This document shows positions 1 to 8,009 of a stretch of 64,000 nt of DNA, in pieces (position 1 is the stretch's first letter; each line of letters opens with the position of its first letter). This DNA comes from Ruegeria pomeroyi. GTDB taxonomy: Bacteria; Pseudomonadota; Alphaproteobacteria; Rhodobacterales; Rhodobacteraceae. The notes beneath the pieces were generated by a model that had not been told where the DNA came from, searched no databases, and saw nothing but the letters and a program-made list of their open reading frames with translations. Location: NCBI RefSeq assembly GCF_021405525.1, contig NZ_JAGQAG010000001.1:558001-622000 (forward strand), written 5' to 3'. The position numbers and the translations under genes are program-made.

Positions 1-152
1 TGGTGGATCTTCCGGACCGGCTGGCGCATTCGCAGTTAAGAGGAGGAGCACGTTGCAAATATGCCCGTTCGCTGTGGGAAATATGTTGCCGTCGCGTATC
101 TGTCATGCCGCGCGTCTTGTTTGTCGGCAGGGCGCGCTCTACATCGGCTGCC

Positions 153-950
153 ATGACACTCGCCCTTCCGTTTAAGAAAAAGCCGCCTCTGGTGGCCGTG
201 GTTCGCCTGTCCGGTGCGATTGGTCTCGCCGGGCGCGGGGCGCTGAACGACACCACGCTTGCCCCCATTCTGGAGCGCGCCTTTCGCAAGGGCAAGCCTG
301 CCGCCGTTGCGCTGGAAATCAATTCGCCCGGCGGCTCGCCCGTGCAAAGCTCGCTGATCGGGGCGCGCATCCGGCGCCTGGCGACCGAGCATGAGATGCC
401 GGTTTATGCCTTTGTCGAGGATGTTGCCGCCTCGGGCGGGTATTGGCTGGCCTGCGCCGCTGACGAGATTTGGGCCGATGACAGCTCGGTCCTGGGCTCG
501 ATCGGGGTAATCTCGGCCAGCTTCGGCGCGCATGTGTTCCTGGCGCGCCAAGGGTTCGAACGGCGGGTACACACGGCGGGCAAGTCGAAATCCATGCTCG
601 ACCCGTTCAGCCCGGAAAAGAAAGAGGATGTGACCCGGCTCAAGGGATTGCTGGGCGACATCCACCAGAACTTCATCACTCATGTCAAAGAACGTCGCGG
701 CGACCGGCTGGATGCCACCGAAGACCTGTTTACCGGCGAGGTCTGGCTGGGTGCGCGGGCCCGCGATCTGGGGCTGATCGACGGGATCGCCCATCTGAAA
801 CCCAAGATGCAGGAGCGGTTCGGCGACAAGGTGCGGTTCCGCCGCTATGGTATCCGCCGCCCGTTCTGGTCGCGCTTCGGCGTGCATCTGGCCGAGGACG
901 CCCTTGCCGGTATCGAGGAGCGCGCGGCCTTTGCGCGTTTCGGTCTCTGA
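153..950 (+). CDS. S49 family (SohB/SppA-like) serine peptidase
   Basis: Signal-peptide-peptidase-type serine protease of 265 aa, expected to act at the cytoplasmic membrane. Visible motifs are NSPGG at residues 57-61, the nucleophile in ASGGYW (Ser94) and the general-base lysine in the GKSKSMLDPF stretch (Lys146). These form the Ser/Lys dyad known for SppA/SohB. The frame stays open to position 3, but the conserved part begins at the ATG at 153, which I take as the start; an ATG at 105 is possible. It is short, about one S49 domain, as in SohB, unlike the double-domain E. coli SppA. There is no clear N-terminal membrane segment from the chosen start, so localisation is uncertain. A zinc-ribbon microprotein follows by 1 bp. 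Confidence 0.88.
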   Translation: MTLALPFKKKPPLVAVVRLSGAIGLAGRGALNDTTLAPILERAFRKGKPAAVALEINSPGGSPVQSSLIGARIRRLATEHEMPVYAFVEDVAASGGYWLACAADEIWADDSSVLGSIGVISASFGAHVFLARQGFERRVHTAGKSKSMLDPFSPEKKEDVTRLKGLLGDIHQNFITHVKERRGDRLDATEDLFTGEVWLGARARDLGLIDGIAHLKPKMQERFGDKVRFRRYGIRRPFWSRFGVHLAEDALAGIEERAAFARFGL

Positions 951-951
951 C

Positions 952-1122
952 ATGCTGACAAAGATCGTCGCCCTTTTCCTGGTTGGCATGATGGTTCTCG
1001 CCATGTTCGGACGTTTGCGGTTTCCGGGCGCGTCCCGGTTGAAATCGGCAAAATGTCCGCGGTGCGGGCGCTACAGGATCGGCAAGGGCCCCTGTGCCTG
1101 TGGACATGGAGGCAGCGCATGA
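952..1122 (+). CDS. Small membrane-anchored zinc-ribbon protein
   Basis: A 56-aa protein starting 1 bp after the S49 peptidase stop and overlapping the antiporter gene by 4 bp (ATGA), so it is probably translationally coupled between them. Residues 1-20 are hydrophobic (one membrane segment). The C-terminal half carries CPRCG and, about ten residues later, CACGH, a four-cysteine arrangement that would fit a small rubredoxin-like zinc ribbon. Function is unknown. The reading is supported by position and motif, not by a recognised family. Confidence 0.72.
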   Translation: MLTKIVALFLVGMMVLAMFGRLRFPGASRLKSAKCPRCGRYRIGKGPCACGHGGSA

Positions 1123-2078
1123 TGCCATGGATCCTATCGGCGCTGGGGCTGGTCATCCTGCTTCTGGCCGGGGACGCGCTGGTACGGGGCGCGGTCAATC
1201 TCAGCCTGCGGCTGGGCGTGCCCGCGCTGATCGTCAGCCTGACGATCGTGGCCTTCGGTACCTCGGCACCGGAGCTGCTGATCTCGATCAAGGCGGTGCT
1301 GGAGCACGCGCCGGGCATCGCACTGGGCAATGTGGTCGGTTCGAACACCGCCAACATCCTGCTGGTTCTGGGGGTTCCCGCGCTGCTGGCGACGCTGCAC
1401 ACCAGCGAATGCGACAGCCGTCGCAACTATGTGCTGATGATCCTTGCCTCGGTCCTTTTCATCGGTCTGGCCTTTTGCGGCACCTTTACCGCCACCAGCG
1501 GTCTGATCCTGCTGGCCGGTCTGGGATTGATGCTGGCCAATGCCTTTCGCGAGGCGCATGCCCATCGCAAGGCCTGTGGCGACCCCTGTGCCGATGACGA
1601 TCTGGAGGTGCTGGAAGAAGCCGACCCCGACATGCCCTGGTGGCGCATCGGCATCTATCTGCTGCTGGGTCTGATCGGGCTGCCGATGGGCGCGCATCTG
1701 CTGGTCGACAATGCCTCGATCATCGCGCGGACCTACGGGGTCAGCGAAACCGTGATCGGCCTGACACTGGTGGCTGTCGGTACCTCGTTGCCCGAACTGG
1801 CCACCACCGTTATGGCGGCGCTCAGACGCCAGGCGGATGTGGCGCTGGGCAATGTGATCGGGTCGAACATGTTCAACCTGCTGGCCATCATCGGTGTGGC
1901 TACGATGTTCGGCCCCATCCCGGTCGATCCGGAATTCCTGCGTTTCGACCTCTGGGTGATGTTGGCAGCCTCGCTGCTGCTTATCCCCTTCGTGTTCTTC
2001 AAGTGGGACATCACCCGCACCTGGGGGGTGTTCCTGACGGGTATCTACCTCGTCTATATCGTTGTCGTCCTCGTTTAG
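1119..2078 (+). CDS. Calcium/sodium antiporter (CaCA family, YrbG-like)
   Basis: Integral membrane cation exchanger of 319 aa with about ten hydrophobic segments in two homologous halves. Each half has the alpha-repeat signature of the CaCA superfamily. The N-terminal repeat reads ...AFGTSAPEL... followed by GNVVGSNTANILL. The C-terminal repeat reads ...AVGTSLPELATT... followed by GNVIGSNMFNLL. The linker between the halves (around residues 140-180) is charged and acidic, and probably cytoplasmic. The start at 1119 overlaps the upstream stop (ATGA); the in-frame ATG at 1122 is an alternative. The family exchanges Ca2+ for Na+ or K+; the substrate here is inferred from family membership. Confidence 0.93.
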   Translation: MMPWILSALGLVILLLAGDALVRGAVNLSLRLGVPALIVSLTIVAFGTSAPELLISIKAVLEHAPGIALGNVVGSNTANILLVLGVPALLATLHTSECDSRRNYVLMILASVLFIGLAFCGTFTATSGLILLAGLGLMLANAFREAHAHRKACGDPCADDDLEVLEEADPDMPWWRIGIYLLLGLIGLPMGAHLLVDNASIIARTYGVSETVIGLTLVAVGTSLPELATTVMAALRRQADVALGNVIGSNMFNLLAIIGVATMFGPIPVDPEFLRFDLWVMLAASLLLIPFVFFKWDITRTWGVFLTGIYLVYIVVVLV

Positions 2079-2104
2079 GCGACCCGCAACAGAGAGGAGC
2101 GGTC

Positions 2105-2884
2105 ATGGCATTGGCGCTTGTCACCGGGGCAGGTATCCGTCTGGGCCGCGCTATGGCGCTGTATCTTGCCGGGCGCGGTCATGATGTGGCGGTGCACTAT
2201 GCCCGCTCCGAGACCGATGCGGCCGAAGTTGTGGAGCGGATCCACCATTTGGGACGACGCGCCGTAGCACTTCAGGCCGATCTGCTGGACGAGGACCAGA
2301 TGCAGGCCCTTTTGCCGCGCGCGAGCGAGGCGTTGGGCGGTCTTGTCACCTGCCTGGTCAACAATGCCTCGATCTTTGAATATGACAGCCTGTCCAGCGC
2401 CAGCCGTCATAGTTGGGATCGGCATATGGAAAGCAATCTGCGCGCGCCATTCGTACTGACCCAGGCGATGGCAGCACAGGGGTTGGAACCGATACTGGAC
2501 GACAATGGCGAGCCGATGGCGAGCGGGCTGATCGTCAACATGATCGACATGCGGGTGCGCAAGCTGACACCGGAGTTCATGACCTACACGCTGGCAAAGG
2601 CCGCATTGTGGACCCTGACTCAAACCAGCGCTCAGGCGCTGACGCCGGCGATCCGGGTCAATGCGATCGGACCCGGCCCAACCCTGAAAGGTCACCGCCA
2701 GTCGCCAGAGCATTTCGCGGCGCAGCGGGCCAACACGATCTCGGGGCGCGGTTCGAACCCGCGGGATATCATCGCTGCTTTGGGATATTTCCTTGATGCC
2801 CCTGCGGTAACCGGACAGTTGCTTTGCGTCGATGGCGGGCAGCACCTGGGGTGGCGCACACCCGATGTTCTGGGGGTGGAATAG
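2105..2884 (+). CDS. SDR oxidoreductase, pteridine reductase/FolM-like
   Basis: Short-chain dehydrogenase of 259 aa. The cofactor loop TGAGIRLG is at residues 7-14, an NNAS motif follows in mid-protein, and the catalytic pair is Tyr161/Lys165 (YTLAK). The TGAxxRLG form of the glycine motif, rather than the usual TGxxxGIG, is typical of pteridine reductase and dihydromonapterin reductase (FolM). These NADPH enzymes reduce pterins or dihydrofolate. The start ATG at 2105 follows an AGAGGAG ribosome site. The gene ends an S49-to-SDR run and is followed by an AT-rich gap before uvrC. The pterin substrate is inferred from the motif. Confidence 0.85.
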   Translation: MALALVTGAGIRLGRAMALYLAGRGHDVAVHYARSETDAAEVVERIHHLGRRAVALQADLLDEDQMQALLPRASEALGGLVTCLVNNASIFEYDSLSSASRHSWDRHMESNLRAPFVLTQAMAAQGLEPILDDNGEPMASGLIVNMIDMRVRKLTPEFMTYTLAKAALWTLTQTSAQALTPAIRVNAIGPGPTLKGHRQSPEHFAAQRANTISGRGSNPRDIIAALGYFLDAPAVTGQLLCVDGGQHLGWRTPDVLGVE

Positions 2885-3009
2885 AGGTTTGCGCCGCGAG
2901 TTTTGCACCGGCGTCAGTCATGTTACGAAAGCGTTACAAAAACACCTTTGTTTTCATTGGCTTGCAGCGAATTAAAAAAGTTTTGTTTAGATTCAATATG
3001 TTGCATTGG

Positions 3010-3026
3010 TGCCTAATTTTTAGGCA
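3010..3026. repeat. Perfect 7-bp inverted repeat (TGCCTAA-TTT-TTAGGCA)
   Basis: Two perfectly complementary 7-base arms separated by three T residues, inside the AT-rich gap between the SDR gene and uvrC. With only a 3-nt loop it is more likely a protein-binding dyad than a strong terminator, although a hairpin is possible. It lies about 125 bp downstream of the SDR stop and about 150 bp upstream of uvrC. Confidence 0.5.
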
Positions 3027-3087
3027 ACTCGGCAAACCGCCCGCGAAACAAGGGAAAATCCCGCGCGTCTTAAACTTGTCTTCAGAC

Positions 3088-3096
3088 TTATCCACA
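3088..3096 (+). promoter_or_regulatory. Perfect DnaA-box match TTATCCACA
   Basis: The nine bases match the high-affinity E. coli DnaA box exactly. The site lies 77 bp upstream of the uvrC start, in an AT-rich pocket, and its last six bases form one arm of a dyad with GTGGAT at 3103-3108. There is only one box, with no neighbouring cluster or replication genes, so a regulatory or titration site is more likely than an origin. Confidence 0.4.
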
Positions 3097-3173
3097 TAAT
3101 CCGTGGATTTGTTTCCTCTTGAAACGGACGCCACAAGATTGCAGCGGGGTCCAGAGAATCATATCTCGGTCCC

Positions 3174-5045
3174 ATGCAAGACACGAACCCGTCCCAACCT
3201 GATTCCCCGGTCACCGGATATGCCTGTATCCAGGACTATCTTCGCAATCTGAGCGGTGCGCCGGGAGTCTACCGGATGCTCGATGCACAGGCGCGGGTGC
3301 TTTATGTCGGCAAGGCGCGCAACCTGCGCGCGCGGGTGTCGAACTATGCCCGCCCAGGCCATAGTCCGAGGATCGAGCGGATGATCCGCGAGACCGCCTC
3401 GATGATGTTCCTGACCACGCGCACCGAGACCGAGGCGCTGCTGCTGGAACAGAACCTGATCAAGCAGCTCAAGCCGAAATACAACGTGCTGCTCAGGGAT
3501 GACAAAAGCTTTCCCAATATCCTGGTGGCCAAGGATCATCCCTTTGCCCAGATCAAGAAACACCGGGGCGCGAAGAAGGAGAAGGGCACCTATTTCGGCC
3601 CCTTCGCCAGTGCCGGTGCGGTCAACCGCACCCTGAACCAGCTGCAAAAGGCGTTCCTGCTGCGCAACTGCACCGACGCGGTATTCGACAGCCGCACCCG
3701 GCCCTGTCTGCTCTATCAGATCAAGCGGTGTTCGGGGCCCTGCGTGGGGCTGATTTCCGAGGCCGACTATGCCGCCGCCGTCAAGGATGCCGAACGGTTC
3801 CTCTCGGGTCGCTCGACCCGGGTGCAGGAGGAATTGGCCGAACAGATGATGGCCGCGTCCGAGGCGATGGAGTTCGAGCGCGCCGCCGCCCTGCGCGACC
3901 GGATCCGGGCTTTGACCACGGTGCAGGGCGCACAGGGCATCAACCCGCGCGGCGTGGCCGAGGCGGATGTGGTGGCGCTGCATCTGGAAAACGGTCAGGC
4001 CTGCGTGCAGGTCTTTTTCATCCGGGCCAACCAGAACTGGGGCAACCGCGATTTCTATCCCCGCGTGGGCGAAGATGTATCGGCGGCCGAGGTGATGGAG
4101 GCGTTCCTGGGCCAGTTCTATGACAACAAGGAACCGCCCCGGCAGCTGATCCTGTCGGACGCGATCGAGAATGCCGACCTGATGACCGAGGCGCTGAGCG
4201 AGAAGGCAGGGCGCAAGGTTGAACTGCTGGTGCCCCAGCGCGGCGAAAAGGCCGAACTGGTCTCAGGCGCGCTGCGCAACGCGCGCGAGTCGCTGGCCCG
4301 GCGGATGTCCGAAAGCGCGACCCAGGCCAAGCTCCTGCGCGGCCTGGCCGAGGCCTTCGACCTGGACGGCCCGCCAAAGCGGATCGAGGTCTATGACAAC
4401 AGCCATATCCAGGGCACCAACGCGGTCGGCGGCATGATCGTGGCCGGGCCTGAGGGGCTGATGAAGAACCAGTACCGCAAGTTCAACATCCGGGGCGACG
4501 ACCTGACGCCGGGCGACGATTTCGGCATGATGAAAGAGGTTCTGACCCGCCGGTTTACAAGGCTGCTGAAAGAGGACCCGGACCGCGACAAGGGGCTGTG
4601 GCCCGATCTGTTGCTGATCGACGGCGGCGCCGGTCAGGTCAGCGCGGTGCAGGAAATCATGGTGGCGCACGGGGTCGAGGATATCCCGATGGTTGGCGTC
4701 GCCAAGGGCATCGACCGCGACCACGGCAAGGAAGAGTTCCACCGCATCGGGCAGCGCCCCTTTGCCCTGAAACGCAACGACCCGGTGCTGTATTTCATCC
4801 AGCGACTCCGGGACGAGGCGCACCGCTTTGCCATCGGCACCCATCGCGCCAAGCGGGCAAAGGCGGTCAGCGCAACTCCGCTCGACGATATCCCCGGCGT
4901 CGGCGCCGCCCGCAAACGCGCACTGCTTGCGCATTTCGGCAGCGCCAAGGCGGTAAGCCGCGCCGATCTGGCCGACCTGACCGCGGTCGAAGGTGTCTCC
5001 GAGGGTCTGGCGCAGAAAATCTACGACTTCTTCCACGAAAGCTGA
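3174..5045 (+). CDS. uvrC: Excinuclease ABC subunit C (UvrC)
   Basis: Nucleotide excision repair endonuclease of 623 aa that makes both incisions after UvrAB damage recognition. Domains appear in the usual order. A GIY-YIG nuclease occupies about residues 28-110, with GVYRML and [13 protein letters not shown], giving the 3' incision. A UVR domain near residues 215-252 ([11 protein letters not shown]) contacts UvrB. A central RNase H-like domain follows ([20 protein letters not shown]), giving the 5' incision. Tandem helix-hairpin-helix motifs lie at the C-terminus ([25 protein letters not shown]). The length is normal for the family. The start is the ATG right after the AT-rich gap. Confidence 0.97.
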   Translation: MQDTNPSQPDSPVTGYACIQDYLRNLSGAPGVYRMLDAQARVLYVGKARNLRARVSNYARPGHSPRIERMIRETASMMFLTTRTETEALLLEQNLIKQLKPKYNVLLRDDKSFPNILVAKDHPFAQIKKHRGAKKEKGTYFGPFASAGAVNRTLNQLQKAFLLRNCTDAVFDSRTRPCLLYQIKRCSGPCVGLISEADYAAAVKDAERFLSGRSTRVQEELAEQMMAASEAMEFERAAALRDRIRALTTVQGAQGINPRGVAEADVVALHLENGQACVQVFFIRANQNWGNRDFYPRVGEDVSAAEVMEAFLGQFYDNKEPPRQLILSDAIENADLMTEALSEKAGRKVELLVPQRGEKAELVSGALRNARESLARRMSESATQAKLLRGLAEAFDLDGPPKRIEVYDNSHIQGTNAVGGMIVAGPEGLMKNQYRKFNIRGDDLTPGDDFGMMKEVLTRRFTRLLKEDPDRDKGLWPDLLLIDGGAGQVSAVQEIMVAHGVEDIPMVGVAKGIDRDHGKEEFHRIGQRPFALKRNDPVLYFIQRLRDEAHRFAIGTHRAKRAKAVSATPLDDIPGVGAARKRALLAHFGSAKAVSRADLADLTAVEGVSEGLAQKIYDFFHES

Positions 5046-5095
5046 CTTGCCATTTGCGGTGCCCTGCGCTTGGCTGACGCGGGGAGGATGTTTCG

Positions 5096-6256
5096 ATGAC
5101 AGTGATGCAGGGGTTTCCGCCAGCCGAGGGTGACCGCGCCACATTGGCGAACTGGCGCACCCGGCCCTATTCGGCCTGGGCGTTCCATCATGTGCGCGAA
5201 ATCGTGCCCTCGGCCCAGATCGCCAACGCGCCGGGTGACGTGTGGGCGCTGGAGCAGAGCGCGCCGCTGCTTTCCGAGGATATGCTGAACGATATCCTCG
5301 CCCCTACCTGCACCGATGCGCTGGTTGTGCTGCATCGAGGCCGCGTGGTCCACGAGGTCTATCGCAACGGCATGGGGGCCGATGATCCGCATATCCTGAT
5401 GTCGGTCTCGAAATCCATGCTGGGCCTTCTGGCCGGGATTCTGGCGGACAAGGGGCTGTTGGACCTGAACGCGGCGATCACCGATTGTGTTCCCGAACTG
5501 GCAGCAACCGCCTATGCCGGCGCGACGGTGCGCCAGGCGCTGGATATGCGGGTGGGCGTCGCATTCTCCGAGGATTACACCGCCACCACCGGCCCGATCA
5601 TCGCCTATCGCAAGGCGGCCAACTGGAACGTGGTCGAGCCGGGTGACACGGTACCCGATCTGCGCGGGTTCCAGCAGATGCTGACCGAGCGTGACGGTCC
5701 GCATGGCGGGCGGTTTCACTATGTCTCGCCGGTCACCGACCTGCTGGCCTGGGTGATCGAACGGGCGGCGGGGCGGCGTTATGCCGATCTGATGTCCGAA
5801 CATCTCTGGCGGCCCATGGGCGCCCAGCAGGCGGCCTATATCACTGTCGACCGTATTGGTGGACCGCGCGCGGCGGGTGGCATGTGCGTCACCGCCCGCG
5901 ATCTGGCGCGGGTGGGGCAGTTGATCTGCCAGGGCGGCGCGCGCGCGGACGGGTGTCAGGTGATCCCCGCCGACTGGCTGGACGATATCGCAACGCAGGG
6001 TGATCCCGAGGCCTGGGCGACCGGTGATTTCGCCGACCGTTTCCCGGAATATGACATGGTCTATCGCAGCAAATGGTATGTCCACCCCGGAGCCAAACCG
6101 CTGATCCATGGCATGGGCATCCACGGTCAATACCTCTTTGCCGATCCAGCCCGCGACCTCGTTGTGGCGTGGATGGCATCCGAGTCGGACCCAACCAGCG
6201 ACCGCGCCTTTGGCCTGCGCTATCGCCTGATTGAACAGTTGCGCGCGGTTGTCTGA
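5096..6256 (+). CDS. Serine hydrolase (class C beta-lactamase fold, NylB-like)
   Basis: Penicillin-binding-like hydrolase of 386 aa. The nucleophile motif SxxK is SVSK at Ser103-Lys106. Downstream are FHYVSP (the YxN/YxS position) and, near the C-terminus, GMGIHGQYLF in place of the KTG box. The GxxGQ form resembles the 6-aminohexanoate-dimer hydrolase and esterase branch rather than true beta-lactamases. No signal peptide is seen, so it is probably cytoplasmic. A GGGGAGGA ribosome site precedes the ATG. Substrate is unknown; amide or ester hydrolysis is inferred. Confidence 0.85.
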   Translation: MTVMQGFPPAEGDRATLANWRTRPYSAWAFHHVREIVPSAQIANAPGDVWALEQSAPLLSEDMLNDILAPTCTDALVVLHRGRVVHEVYRNGMGADDPHILMSVSKSMLGLLAGILADKGLLDLNAAITDCVPELAATAYAGATVRQALDMRVGVAFSEDYTATTGPIIAYRKAANWNVVEPGDTVPDLRGFQQMLTERDGPHGGRFHYVSPVTDLLAWVIERAAGRRYADLMSEHLWRPMGAQQAAYITVDRIGGPRAAGGMCVTARDLARVGQLICQGGARADGCQVIPADWLDDIATQGDPEAWATGDFADRFPEYDMVYRSKWYVHPGAKPLIHGMGIHGQYLFADPARDLVVAWMASESDPTSDRAFGLRYRLIEQLRAVV

Positions 6257-6313
6257 GAGATGTGGTACTTCTGTCCTCTTTCCCATTCGCTCGGGGCAGG
6301 ATAAACCCGGCGC

Positions 6314-6985
6314 ATGAAGTGGAACCTGCCCAATATCCTGACCCTGCTGCGCCTGCTTGCCGCGCCCGGCCTGGCCGTCATGTTTCTCTATTTCACACGG
6401 CCCTATGCAGACTGGTTCGCGCTAATCCTGTTTGTCTCTGCGGCGATCACCGACTGGTTCGACGGCTATCTGGCAAGGGCCTGGAAACAGGAAACCAAGA
6501 TGGGCGCGATGATGGACCCGATCGCCGACAAGGCGATGGTGGTGATCGCGCTGATGATCCTTGTGGGCTATTCCACCGAACACTGGACGCCATGGCTGGT
6601 GCTGCCCGCCACGGTGATCCTGTTCCGCGAGGTCTTTGTCTCGGGCCTGCGCGAATATCTCGGCGATGTGGCCGGCACGCTCAAGGTCACCAAGCTGGCC
6701 AAGTGGAAGACCACCGCCCAGATGATCGCCATCGCGGTGCTGTTCAGCCAGGGCATTTTCGAACACTATCTGGTGATGTCCTCGTTCGGCATGGATCAGG
6801 GGATCGTCGATCAGATCATGGCGGGCGAGGTCGCGGACCTGCACGGCCTGCGTTGGAAGCTGGATGGCATGATCTGGTCCGGACGCGTGGGCCTGTGGCT
6901 GTTGTGGATCGCGGCGGCGCTGACATTGATCACGGGCTTTGACTACCTACGTAAAGCCATGCCGCACCTGAGGGAGACGCGCTGA
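6314..6985 (+). CDS. pgsA: CDP-diacylglycerol-glycerol-3-phosphate 3-phosphatidyltransferase
   Basis: Makes phosphatidylglycerophosphate, the committed step to phosphatidylglycerol and cardiolipin, in the inner membrane. This 223-aa multi-spanning protein has the complete CDP-alcohol phosphotransferase signature: Asp47, Asp50, Gly51, Ala54, Arg55, Gly64, Asp68 and Asp72 match DxxDGxxARx8Gx3Dx3D exactly. The N-terminus (MKWNLPNILTLLRLLAAPG) is typical of PgsA. Its last base overlaps the moaD start (TGATG), so it shares a transcript with moaDE, a link of position rather than pathway. Confidence 0.96.
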   Translation: MKWNLPNILTLLRLLAAPGLAVMFLYFTRPYADWFALILFVSAAITDWFDGYLARAWKQETKMGAMMDPIADKAMVVIALMILVGYSTEHWTPWLVLPATVILFREVFVSGLREYLGDVAGTLKVTKLAKWKTTAQMIAIAVLFSQGIFEHYLVMSSFGMDQGIVDQIMAGEVADLHGLRWKLDGMIWSGRVGLWLLWIAAALTLITGFDYLRKAMPHLRETR

Positions 6986-7230
6986 TGGATGTTCTCTATT
7001 TCGCCTGGGTCCGCGAGCGGATCGGTGTGCCGCGCGAGCGGGTCGAAACCGGGGCGCAGACCGTGGCGCAACTGGTCGAGGAGTTGCGCGCGCGCGAGCC
7101 GCGTTACGAGGCGGCCTTTGCCGACCTGACCGCCCTGCGGGTGGCGCTGGATCAGGATCTGGCCGATTTCGACGCATCGCTCAGCGGCGTGCGCGAAGTG
7201 GCCTTCTTTCCGCCGATGACCGGGGGCTGA
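6985..7230 (+). CDS. moaD: Molybdopterin synthase small subunit MoaD
   Basis: Ubiquitin-like sulfur carrier of 81 aa for molybdopterin synthase. The C-terminus ends in MTGG; the terminal Gly-Gly is adenylated and thiocarboxylated before sulfur transfer to cyclic pyranopterin monophosphate. The opening strand (MDVLYFAWVRERIG) is typical of MoaD. It overlaps pgsA by one base and is followed 5 bp later by moaE, its catalytic partner. Confidence 0.95.
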   Translation: MDVLYFAWVRERIGVPRERVETGAQTVAQLVEELRAREPRYEAAFADLTALRVALDQDLADFDASLSGVREVAFFPPMTGG

Positions 7231-7235
7231 GCCCG

Positions 7236-7679
7236 ATGCGGGTGGTGGTCCAGAAGGAACCCTTTGACCTTGGCGCCGAGGCCAACGCCTTTGCCGCCGC
7301 CGATACAGGCATGGGCGCCATCGTGACCTTTACCGGCGTGGTGCGCGATCTGGCGCAGGGCGATCTGGATGTGATGGAGATCGAGCATTATCCGGGCATG
7401 ACCGAAAAGGCGCTGACCAGGATCGCGACCGAGGCGCAGGAACGCTGGTCGCTGGGCGATGTGCTGGTAATCCACCGCTACGGGCGGTTGGCGCCCGGCG
7501 ACCGGATCATGATGGTCGCCACCGCCGCACCCCATCGCAAGGATGCTTTCGAGGCCGCCGAATACCTGATGGACTATCTGAAATCCCGCGCTCCGTTCTG
7601 GAAAAAGGAAATCACCGGGACTGGCGCAGGCTGGGTCGCTGCCAAGGACGAAGACGAAGACGCCCTGACCCGCTGGTAG
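7236..7679 (+). CDS. moaE: Molybdopterin synthase catalytic subunit MoaE
   Basis: Large subunit (147 aa) of molybdopterin synthase, which converts cyclic pyranopterin monophosphate to molybdopterin using MoaD thiocarboxylate. Conserved elements are FTGVVRD near residue 30, the HYPGMTEKAL segment, RLAPGD, and the C-terminal SRAPFWKKE with the active-site lysines. It sits 5 bp after moaD. Other cofactor genes are in the window at 21.9 kb (moaB) and 38-42 kb. Confidence 0.96.
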   Translation: MRVVVQKEPFDLGAEANAFAAADTGMGAIVTFTGVVRDLAQGDLDVMEIEHYPGMTEKALTRIATEAQERWSLGDVLVIHRYGRLAPGDRIMMVATAAPHRKDAFEAAEYLMDYLKSRAPFWKKEITGTGAGWVAAKDEDEDALTRW

Positions 7680-7697
7680 GCGCCCCGCGACGGTCGC

Positions 7698-8009
7698 TCA
7701 GCCGTGATGATGGCGTAGCTCTTCGGCCTCTTGCCGAGCGGCGCGCAACCCGTCCATGGCAGCGCCCAGTTCTGCCTCGGTCTGGGTTAGCTGATTGGTC
7801 AGCTCGGCCTCGCGCTGTTGCAGATAGGTGATCGCCTGATCGCGGGCCTCTTCGGCCTCGTGCAATTCCTGGCTCATCCGGTCCAGATCGGCCACATCGC
7901 TTTGCCGCACGCGGGTAAACCGGTGCACCAGCCAGTTCGCGAACCATCCCATGGAAAAGGCCACGAACAGGATGATGGCGGTGGTGATGATGAATTCGGT
8001 TCTGTTCAC
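7698..8009 (-). CDS. Membrane-anchored coiled-coil protein of unknown function
   Basis: A 103-aa protein with one transmembrane segment at about residues 6-28 followed by a long charged helix with heptad-like spacing and a histidine-rich end (HHHG). The start is GTG, directly abutting the stop of the upstream OmpA-family gene, with no spacing. This suggests translational coupling and a shared role at the envelope. The family is not recognised; the topology resembles small bitopic envelope scaffolds. Confidence 0.75.
   Translation of the reverse strand: MNRTEFIITTAIILFVAFSMGWFANWLVHRFTRVRQSDVADLDRMSQELHEAEEARDQAITYLQQREAELTNQLTQTEAELGAAMDGLRAARQEAEELRHHHG

Larger units (their letters stand above)
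2885..3173. other. AT-rich intergenic gap upstream of uvrC
   Basis: A 289-bp gap that is visibly AT-rich compared with the genome around it, most strongly at about 2925-3025. It holds a perfect 7-bp inverted repeat at 3010-3026, a perfect DnaA-box 9-mer at 3088-3096 and a second dyad (ATCCAC/GTGGAT) at 3090-3108. No convincing protein-coding frame is present. It probably contains the uvrC promoter and may hide a small RNA; a degraded mobile fragment is also possible. Confidence 0.6.

Noticed and set aside
3088-3096. Replication origin at the DnaA box
   Set aside because: Only one perfect box, and no dnaA, hemE, parAB or rpmH genes nearby. A single site does not support an origin.
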